64,000 nt of DNA from positions 248,001 through 312,000 of the forward strand of contig CAOLHI010000563.1 of the NCBI GenBank assembly GCA_948474755.1, written 5' to 3'. The notes below the pieces were generated by a model that was given only the letters and a program-made list of their open reading frames with translations, was not told the DNA's origin and made no database searches. The position numbers and the translations under genes were made by a program. Shown here one piece after another: positions 56,340-64,000 of this stretch. How positions within the stretch are numbered: the stretch's first letter is position 1; each line of letters opens with the position of its first letter. Source of the DNA: Ctenosaura bakeri (taxonomy: Eukaryota > Chordata > Lepidosauria > Squamata > Iguanidae).

Positions 56340-58399
56340 GAGTCTCCATAAGGGCTTTCTGAGCAAATTCTTCCACATGGAAGCCTGTCTGAGGAAGCCT
56401 TCTAAGCAGGTATATTTTTGAATGGTTTTCAAAAGCAATGACTATAAAGGTGTTTTTCTTTTATAAATCTTGATACAGCTACTCACAGTAGTTACTCTTG
56501 TTTTTCAGCAGCAAGCCTCACAGCATCAGTTCACTACACTCTGCTAGCATACAGACCAAATATTCTTACAGAAGTGAGAGTGTCCCACTGTCCCAAGCGG
56601 TGACATGTGTCCTCTCCTTCTCCCTTCCTTTTGTGTATCTGCACTGTTGTAATCCCTCCTGCCCAATGGGTGTTTCTTCCCAGGTCAAATTAAAGATGAA
56701 TGCTGATGAGCTAAAACATCAGGCAGTCCTCATTTGAGTGATTTCTTCAGACGGGCAACTTTTTGCGCTCACTGTTCTTTCAGTTGCTAAGTGAGTGAAG
56801 TTCTCTGATTGCTCTTCCAGCAACATGGAGAGGCTGCAGGAGCCCAGCAGGGTTGACAGGAAACTTTGCAGGCAGAAAAGTGTGATCTAATCCCGCTTTT
56901 GCATACGGTCTGCTCTTATTAGGAGAAAAAGTCTCATTAGCTAATTGCTTTTCTTTGCAAGGGGTTGATGCTGCTTCTCAGAGCATGTCTGCACAGGAAT
57001 TTCTCCCACTCCACGTTGAAGCTGCTCACAACAGTGAGAGCCTACAAGATTTTTGACTGGCACAAGACTCTCTGCTGAGGGAGCTGCCTTTGACAATTGC
57101 ATGGAAGCTGCAACAGCAGCAGAAAGCAACTTCTTGCTTTCTGAACAGGAGTCAGCCACAGAGACAACAGTTGGGATCCTAAATTGGGGTGGTTGGAGTA
57201 AGGTCCATGGGTTATACATGGTCCTTGGACCACACTTTTGTGGTCCCTAAAGCTCCAGTCCAATGCAAAATTTCCACAGTCAGTTCAAAGCTTCCCAGTC
57301 CACCATTTTTTAAAAAAAATTTTTTTTGATATCTGGTCATTTTTTTGCTCCCAAACCATGCAGAAAACATTCCCTGATGCATGAGAACAAGCAGAATACA
57401 CTACATGCACATGCATTTCAGAACCCCATATTACTCCAGATCCTTCCATTTTCCCAATTGGTTTTCTATCCCTACTTTGAAAGTCAAGGCTGAGTCAAAT
57501 ATTTTGATTTTAGATGTTTGTGAGTCGTTTGAAGATTTGGGGTGTGTTTTGAAGATTTAGGGTAAAGATAACAATATAGATCTTTCTAGATCCTATTACT
57601 TTCTGTCTCAGTCCCACATCTGTAAACATCTGCTTAATAGCCTAAGGGTTTGATATCACTCTGCATTGCATCTGGAGAAGTCAATTGATATCCATGAAAG
57701 CTCATGCTAAAATGTAAACTAGAGAGTCTTAAAGATGCTGTCAGATATCTTTTCCTTCTCCTTCCTTTTCCCTTTATGCGTGCATATATGGTTATGCTTT
57801 GGCAAAGTCTGGAGGTCAAGTGGGCAAAAAGCACTTGAGATACCATCTGCTGCCTTCATGCCAGCTTATGTTTCCACTGCCATCATTTTCTGTTTTCATG
57901 ACTGAACATTCTACCAGCTCCATAGCCTGCAGGCTCACCAAATCTTGTATTAATAAGTAAAAGTTGGAATCCTGTTGGGGTACTTCACAAGTATAAAGTT
58001 AGTTGCTCAAGAGGTTACACTATCTCAAAGGATAAATAAATGTGGTCCTCTATGCAACTACTCTTTCTTGAGCAATACACAAGCCCTCTCTCACACTTTT
58101 GACTTGGTAGGTGGGGAGCTAATTGAATACTGTGCAACAGCTCAGCGCATAGGCCTTTGTATCCATTGCACTACTGTGAGAGCCATTGTAACTATATTGG
58201 CATACATCTCTGCTGTACAGAAAGTGTATTGCAATGCTTCTTAATCTTTTCTTTAACAGGGACCCCCTGCATTTTTTTTCTGGGAACACCCAGGACATAA
58301 CTCTAGATTTAAATATTCAAACTCAGATGTAAATATTCAAATATTAATTTAAATTTTCAAATATTTACTTACTTACTTACTTAAGGCTTCTGGAGGCTA
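56340..58399. other. Unassigned; candidate conserved block at 56735-57030, ACTT run at 58363-58384
   Basis: No repeat family was recognised in the first 1.9 kb. The block at 56735-57030 contains CTAATCCCGCTTTTGCATAC and CATTAGCTAATTGC, which resemble homeodomain sites. Confidence 0.3.
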
Positions 58400-58572
58400 G
58401 AAATCAAAGCCCCACTCAGAAATTGGGTGGCCTTGCACAAATCTCATTCTCTCAGACTCGGAGGAAGGCAAAGACAAACCCCCTCTGAACAAATCTTGTC
58501 AAACCCCCCCCGCCCCCATAATAGGTTCATCATAAGTAAGATGTGACTTGAAGGCAAACAACAACAAAGTGC
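58400..58572 (+). mobile_element. Sauria-type SINE, 5'-truncated
   Basis: Blocks CCCACTCAGAAATTGGGTGG, GAGGAAGGCAAAGACAAACC, CCTCTGAACAAATCTTGTCA, then CATAAGTAAGATGTGACTTG and an AACAACAAC tail. The last part resembles the BovB LINE 3' end used by squamate Sauria SINEs. The tRNA-derived head is missing or diverged. Confidence 0.75.
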
Positions 58573-58621
58573 CACTGAGAGGGTGAGGTTCTTCCTAGAA
58601 CTCATGCCTTTCCCCTTTGAA

Positions 58622-58792
58622 AAGTGACTTATGCCGGCCCTAAGGCAAACCTATCGTGAAGGTTTCTTGACAAGATTTATTTCCTTTGTCTTTCTCTGAG
58701 GCTGAGAGAATTTGACTTGCCTGAAGTAACTCAGTGGGTTTCTATGGCTGAGTGGGGATTCAAACCTTGTCTTCAGAGTCACATTGCGGAGA
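58622..58792 (-). mobile_element. Sauria-type SINE, antisense, with tRNA-like head
   Basis: Plus-strand order: ACTTATGCCGGCCCTAAGGC (tail side), TTCTTGACAAGATTTATTTC, CTGAGGCTGAGAGAATTTGA, AACTCAGTGGGTTTC and GGGGATTCAAACCTTG. Near 58756-58766 the complement reads GGTTTGAATCC, a Pol III B-box. It is tail-to-tail with the SINE at 58400-58572, about 50 bp apart. Confidence 0.75.
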
Positions 58793-59051
58793 TATGCATG
58801 TGCTTGCCACCACGTCCCTTTCATCAGGGATGTGGCAGCAGGGGTGTGGACCAAACTGCTCTCCAAACTGCTCCCTTGTTTGCAAACGAGGACAGCACTC
58901 ACAACCACTCCCCACTGGCACATCTCTATTGCTGCTGCTACTGCTGGTTTCCAGAAGCAGGGCTTTGTGGACCCCTTGTAAGGGCTTTGTGGACCCCTGG
59001 GTCTCCAGACACAAAGTTAAGAATCCCTGGTGCCTTGGACATTCTGCGCCC

Positions 59052-59956
59052 TATTACTGCAATTTAGGCCTACTTGGAGATACCCCCAGATATCATTTTG
59101 ATATCAATAAATTGGTTTTCTTCTACCACCCCTCTCCACAAGTTTGAGAGGCCCCCAGACAAGCACAGATTAGGCTCTGCCACTAATTGCTGAACATTCC
59201 TTTCTCCACCCAGGCAGGCCAGAAATAGCCAGATCCTTGCTTTAGCAGACCTTGCTGCAAACACCCTCATTATGTATGCACACTGTTTATAATAGACTCC
59301 CTGCCCGGAGCAGGCACCCTGGCAAGCTGAATACTCAACCGCCAAGCACTGAGCATTTGCATACCGGCCATCTCTTTGTCAATTTAGACTTAATCATGCT
59401 AAATTCTGACCTTTCCAAAGCTTTGTCCCGCACCCAAATCACATTATTTTCCCCAAGTGCGGCACAACCTGCAGTCACATTTCCCTCTATAAAACCCCCT
59501 GATTCTGAGACCATCCTCGGATTGCCCCCGAGTTCCAGACCGCCTTGCTGCTGCTTTGCTTGGTGAGTTTCCCCTCAGCTCCACGTGCTGAGATAAATCG
59601 AATCCCAGCATTGCTCTCTATCTTCTTTCCAGACTCCAGGAATAAGTTCCGTATCACCTGAATCAACTATCCCTCTGAAAAACCCGCTATCAAACTCAAA
59701 CCTTTATTTTCCTTAGTTATCTGTGTACGTGTGTTGCTTACATTGTATGCCTATATTTAATAAAGATCATTCATTAATTTCCAGCATGGTTTGCTTCTTG
59801 ACTTGGCCTGACCCCATAAACATTGGGTTACAAGATCCTGCTGCGTTACCCTGTATCTCATTGCGCCAACCAGTGCTCTTGACTAATGTCCCCATCTTTT
59901 GTAATTGTAAAGTTATTTAGATGTCCCTCCCGGGACCCCCAGTAAATAGGGTAACA
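59052..59956 (+). mobile_element. Solo LTR, type 2 (copy I), TSD GCCC
   Basis: A 905-bp LTR beginning TATTACTGC (G of TG mutated) and ending AGGGTAACA, flanked by GCCC on both sides (59048-59051 and 59957-59960). GATATC pair at 59088-59105, TATAAAA at 59488, AATAAA at 59759-59764. Confidence 0.93.
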
Positions 59957-60058
59957 GCCCAAATAATGGATCTGGTATCATTATTCCTAGTCAGTAAGCA
60001 AATATGGCTCCCTATCATACATAATCCAGTTGCAATAGCAGCACAACAAATAGCTAAC

Positions 60059-60964
60059 TGTTACTGCCAAGGCTGGGCCGCACTTAAAGGTGACATAGAT
60101 ATCATTTTGATATCAATAATTTGGCTCTCTTCCATTATCCCTCTGCACGTGTTTGTGAGGCCCCCAGACAAGCACAGAACTAGGCTCGGCCACTAAACGC
60201 TGCAATATCCCAAGACAATACAGGCAGGCCAGAAATAGCCAGATCGCCACTTTAGGAGACCTCTCTGCAAACACCCTCATTATGCATGCAAACTGCTTAC
60301 AAAGAACTCCCTGCTCCGAACAGGCAACTTGTCAAGCTGAATACTCAACTGTCAAGCATCGCACATTTGCATACTGGCTACCTCTTTGTCAATTTGAACC
60401 TAACTCAATCATTTTAAATTTTGACCTTTCCAAAGCTTTGTGTTACACCCGAAACTCATTGTTTTCATCAAGCACAGAATAGCCTGTAGCCACATTACTC
60501 CCTTTAAAAACCCCTGATTCTGAGACCTTCCTCGGATCACTCCTGATTTCCATCCCATCTTGCCGCCGCGCTGCTTGGCAAGCCTTCCCCTCAGTCATAT
60601 TGGCTGAGACTGCGTAACTTTAGACCTTCGCAGTGATTTATCCGGGCTTCAGGACAGGCGTCGTATCACCCAAACCAACAATCCCTCTCAAAAATCCCTC
60701 TATACCTCTCCAACCTTTATTTTCTTTAGTTATCTGAGTGCGTGTGTTGCATACACTGTCTGTATGTAATAAAAATCTCAATTATTCTTATAACGTGGTG
60801 TGCTCCTTGGCTTGGTCTGACCCCGCAGACTTTGGGTAAAAGATTCCGCTGTGTTGCCCTGCCTCTCGCATTGCTAACTTGTGCTCTAGCTAATTTCCCC
60901 AAACTTATTTGATTGAGATCGCATATAGGTGTCCCTCCCAGGACCCCCAGTAAACAGGGTAACA
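60059..60964 (+). mobile_element. Solo LTR, type 2 (copy J), TSD TAAC
   Basis: A 906-bp LTR from TGTTACTGCC to CAGGGTAACA, flanked by TAAC on both sides (60055-60058 and 60965-60968). GATATC pair (ATAGATATCATTTTGATATC); TATA degenerate (TTTAAAA near 60503); AATAAA at 60768-60773. Only 102 bp separate it from copy I, but each has its own duplication, so these are two insertions. Confidence 0.95.
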
Positions 60965-60968
60965 TAAC

Positions 60969-61312
60969 AATTGCTGACCTTTTCAAGACACCTGAATTTA
61001 GGCCAGATATGGGATGAACTACTTCCTAGTTTTGCACTATTACATTTATGAACTGTATTTCATAATACAGAGCAGATTGATATCTACATGACTGTATTAC
61101 AAAAGCTTAGAGCTGGATATGAGTCCCAAGTTAAACAAAGACTTTGGCCTGAAGCCTACTGCTCAGTCCCAATTACAGTAGAGACTTGAATGGTGAGCAG
61201 GCAGACCAGTTAATATCATGAATTCAATGGGTCTACTCTAATTGGGACTAAGAATCAGATCCAGGTCATATGTTAGGAAGGAGGGAAAAAGCAAGAAATT
61301 TTTTTAGTAGTT
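60969..61312. other. Unassigned sequence
   Basis: Contains TCAATGGGTCTACTCTAATT near 61224, an ancient dispersed word also seen near 6735, 17715 and 31853. Confidence 0.3.
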
Positions 61313-61690
61313 TTCATCCTGGTATGAGAAAGTCTTCCACAACTATATAGTTTCCAAAATCTATTTGCAATTCAGGACTGGTTCTGTCCAAACCTCATAT
61401 GTAGTTGCTTTGTGCAGAAGACAGCATTTACTATTCAGGGAGTAATGTTTTATGGACATAAAATAATATTGCTTCACAGAATATTATTAATAGTATTAAT
61501 AATTTTTCAGCTCAGAAAATAATGAGTGTGTGTGTGTGTGTGTGCAAAACAAACACATGTGAATTTGGTGCAGAATAAGTCCTAAGCTATGAAAATTTTC
61601 ATCTGTCCAGGATTTTTGTTGGGATTTTTCAAAACCCAATAAATACATTTTTAAGCTTTTTTTAAAAAATACATTCAAATATTCTTTCCA
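61313..61690. repeat. AT-rich dispersed repeat, third locus
   Basis: Blocks TTTGGTGCAGAATAAGTCCT and CCAGGATTTTTGTTGGGATT match 17080-17695; it ends CAAATATTCTTTCCATCCCT. A GT run at 61525-61545 lies inside. Confidence 0.5.
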
Positions 61691-62600
61691 TCCCTAATAT
61701 TGGAAGACTTGTGACACAGTTTCGATGTCATTACTTAGAGCAATTCCACTGAAGAAACTATTCACTTCACCTTACAAAGGATGAAGCAAAGGTCAAACTA
61801 TCTCTAATATTGATTACATCTGGGCCATCTGAAATTACCTCACACGTTCAAATGCAGCTTCAACCCAAAACTTGTTTGTGGATCCCTTGGAAGTCCTTCA
61901 GAAGTTATAACTCTTCTCCAAGTTGTACCTTAAAGTGTATTGCATGGAACCTGAATAACTCATTCTTCCATTTCTTTTCAAACAAGAGCTTTGAAACCTT
62001 TAATCTCAGAGTGGCTTTTGCCACCAGCAGAAGTCACAGCTGTATATCCCAGATACTTATAATGCTGATTCTATTTTCAAATTCTTCCTTGTCTGGGATC
62101 CTCCAAAGATCACAAGGATAACACACTCCAAAAAGAATTGTGTCATGTGGTAGAAAAGAAGAAAAGACTGTTTGGTTCCTTTGCATTCTTTCCTTCTGGA
62201 TTTTGCCGTGTATTCATGAATGTTGACAAGCTTTTAGATCAGTGTCTCCTCTGTGGCTAATCTCCAGAGGCTTTAGGAGAGCTCCCTGACCTTGTTGAAG
62301 AACAGGAGGGTATTGTTCATAAATGCATTTGGCTTCCTCCTCTCTCTTCCATTTCCTTTCTGCTCCTTTCTTCTGATGCTCATGAGTTTCCTTATTTTAT
62401 GTGTTCCCTCTGTCCTTTGTTGCAGTTACCTTGGATCTAAATGGTACAGAGTGTGATACAGATGCAACAATTAAGGTGGCAAAAAGAGCCTAAGAATGTA
62501 CTGTATCCTTTATCACTGAAAGGGAAAAAAACAAAAAACAAAACAAAAAAAAACAACAACAACAGTAGTTCATAAATATATTATCATTCCTGAATCTGTT
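61691..62600. other. Unassigned; A-rich run at 62521-62563
   Basis: No coding signal. The A/C-rich run before 62570 could be the poly(A) of another, unrecognised retroelement. Confidence 0.3.
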
Positions 62601-62615
62601 CCAAAATATTCATCT

Positions 62616-63353
62616 TTTTTTTTTAAATTTTATTAAACTATAACACAGAAACAAACGAAAAATAAAACACCATGTGTTATACATAATAGTGAATTAAAAA
62701 ACAAACAAACAAACAAAACAAAACAAAAAATTTTTTTCCTTCTTTTAAACAATGCAAACTTATATTATTGTTTTTCCCTTCCCCTAAAATCATAAACTTG
62801 TTCAGCTTGTTCCGTTCATACAACTTATACATTTTTGTTACGTATCTTCAATTCTTATTTTCATTATATTCATTTTTATTATTATACTTGCACTCTTAAT
62901 TCAATATTTTTCACTCCCATTTAATCTCTTACTATTATTATAAACTTATTACTTAATATCTCTAATAATAACCTCTCTCTAAAACCAATTACCTTTTAAC
63001 TTTTTTTCCCCCTTTTACACATTGAACATCACATATCAAATTACATCTATAAATCACAAGTTTAACACACATAGATAATAAACAATATAAAAATACAAAA
63101 TAAAAGATAAAAGTAATAATAAAAAAAAACCCACCCCCAGAGCCAACTTTTTATTTAATCCACTTTCCAAAATTGCCATTCTTCTTTTAACAGGGTAGCA
63201 TTACCATCTCTTTTCAAAACTTTTTCTAAAAATATTTTCCAAATTTCTTCAAAATCATTTGTTTTTACCAAACCTTTCATAAACCTAATTCTACATGTTA
63301 GTTTATCATTAATTGCAATTTTCCACACTTCTTTATACCATTCTTCTATTTGA
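62616..63353 (-). mobile_element. L1 LINE, 5'-truncated, with perfect 15-bp TSD
   Basis: A minus-strand L1 3' end. The poly(A) is the T run at 62615-62624. The 3' UTR is AT-rich, and ORF2's C-terminus lies at 63155-63353 (EEWYKEVWKIAINDKLTCR, FMKGLVKTNDFEEIWKIFLE, EEWQFWKVD then stop). The 15-bp word CCAAAATATTCATCT flanks it exactly (62601-62615 and 63354-63368), the hallmark of target-primed insertion. The perfect duplication suggests a recent event. Confidence 0.95.
63155..63353 (-). pseudogene. L1 ORF2 C-terminal fragment
   Basis: About 66 codons ending in the normal stop of L1 ORF2. The region follows the RT and Cys-rich segments in full L1s; here everything upstream was lost at insertion. 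The open frame extends a few codons into the target-site duplication and is not functional. Confidence 0.9.
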
Positions 63354-63446
63354 CCAAAATATTCATCTGCCAACATGGCTGCTGTGTTATTTCACATGAG
63401 AAGAATGAGCAAGTATGCTCCTCTATGCAATAGATGTATTAGCACA

Positions 63447-64000
63447 TGTTACTTTGGCCCACACCTACCCGGTGATAGCACTAGATATCTCTTTTGATAT
63501 CAGAACCATTCAGTCTTCCTCTGCCACCCCGCTCCGTGTGTTTGCAAGGCCTCCGGACAAGCATGTAAACAGGCACGGCCGGTAATTGTTGGACATTCCA
63601 TTCTCCACCCAGGCAGGCAGAATAGAGCCACTCAGTCACTTCAGGGACCTCTCCTGCAAACAACCTTTTGCTTAAGCGTGACACCAACAAAGGCGACCAG
63701 CTCTGAGCCGATAGTCTTACAAAGCCAAGCTAAGCAGCTTGCATTTGCATACTGGCTACACTATTGTTGATTCAGCGCTAAGCCAATCATGTTAAACTTG
63801 ACCTTTTCTAAAGCTTTGTCCCGCTCCAAACTCGCATTGTTCTCACCGAGTAAGGCATGGCCCACAGTCACAATTCACCCTATATAAACCCGCCAATTCT
63901 GCAACCTCCTCGGATTGCTTGCATCTCAGACCGCTTGCCCTGTTTGGATCGCTCCCGAGTTGCAGACCACCTTGCTGCCGTTTGTCCGGCGAACTCCCCT
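63447..64000 (+). mobile_element. Solo LTR or provirus edge, type 1 (copy G), cut by window end
   Basis: Starts TGTTACTTTGG and carries the GATATC pair and a TATA box (TATATAAAC at 63881). The last 554 bp of the window cover U3 and part of R. Whether an internal region follows cannot be seen. Confidence 0.93.

Noticed and set aside
59052..60964. A compact provirus made of copies I and J
   Set aside because: Each LTR has its own 4-bp duplication and only 102 bp lie between them, so they are separate insertions.
1..64000. CRISPR array, bacterial operons, tRNA or rRNA genes
   Set aside because: The window is eukaryotic repeat-rich DNA; the spaced repeats are dispersed TEs and no tRNA cloverleaf was seen except the decayed tRNA-like head of a SINE.

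Overview
The window looks like repeat-packed intergenic or intronic DNA of a squamate reptile (lizard or snake). No host protein-coding exon, rRNA, tRNA or CRISPR array can be supported. The repeat mix points to a squamate: CR1 LINEs ending in the ATTCTATG-type tail, an L1 and an L2-like LINE fragment, Sauria-type SINEs with a BovB-like tail, GATA/GACA (Bkm-type) microsatellites, and a dense set of terminal-inverted-repeat MITEs. The species call is inference; the repeat identities come from visible protein motifs, element ends and target-site duplications (TSDs).

The most striking content is one family of solo LTRs about 0.9 kb long. Thirteen copies (one cut by the window edge) run TGTTAC...GTAACA, and most have a TATA-like box and a poly(A) signal. 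Eleven of the twelve complete copies have 4-bp flanking TSDs (ten perfect, one with a single mismatch). They occupy about 11.3 kb, near 18% of the window, and no gag, pol or env sequence is present. The second system is a group of GGCC-ended MITEs with 3-bp TSDs. It includes a near-palindromic 160-205 bp family with 12 loci (one of them, at 18123-18288, contains a 166-bp perfect palindrome with no spacer), a 290-505 bp family, and a GC-rich family with one 696-bp CpG-dense member at 5474-6169.

Layout. 1-6.2 kb: LTR in an unusual duplicated flank, three palindromic MITEs, a CR1 carrying a nested MITE, and the GC-rich element. 6.2-12.8 kb: old CR1 fragments, two palindromic MITEs, and a 233-codon open frame of unknown meaning. 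12.8-19 kb: LTR, MITEs and an AT-rich repeat. 19.7-23.8 kb: a long, decayed, minus-strand CR1 split by an LTR. 24-37 kb: TA/CA and TATC microsatellites, MITEs, L2-like pieces and two LTRs. 37-41.3 kb: a local duplication, an LTR nested in a MITE, and an LTR nested in an unclassified repeat. 41.3-49.7 kb: AT-rich repeats, two minus-strand LTRs (one carrying an L2-like insertion), MITEs and a possible second LTR family. 49.7-58.8 kb: LTR, CR1 pieces, MITEs and two tail-to-tail SINEs. 59-64 kb: two adjacent independent LTRs, a young L1 insertion with a 15-bp TSD, and a final LTR running off the end.

The elements do not form a genetic pathway. Their nesting gives a relative history: CR1 came first, then MITEs and LTRs inside CR1, LTR inside MITE, and an L2-like LINE inside an LTR. 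Several non-repetitive stretches (about 6.4, 34.2, 42.0, 54.9 and 56.9 kb) are candidates for conserved noncoding DNA, but only alignment can show that.
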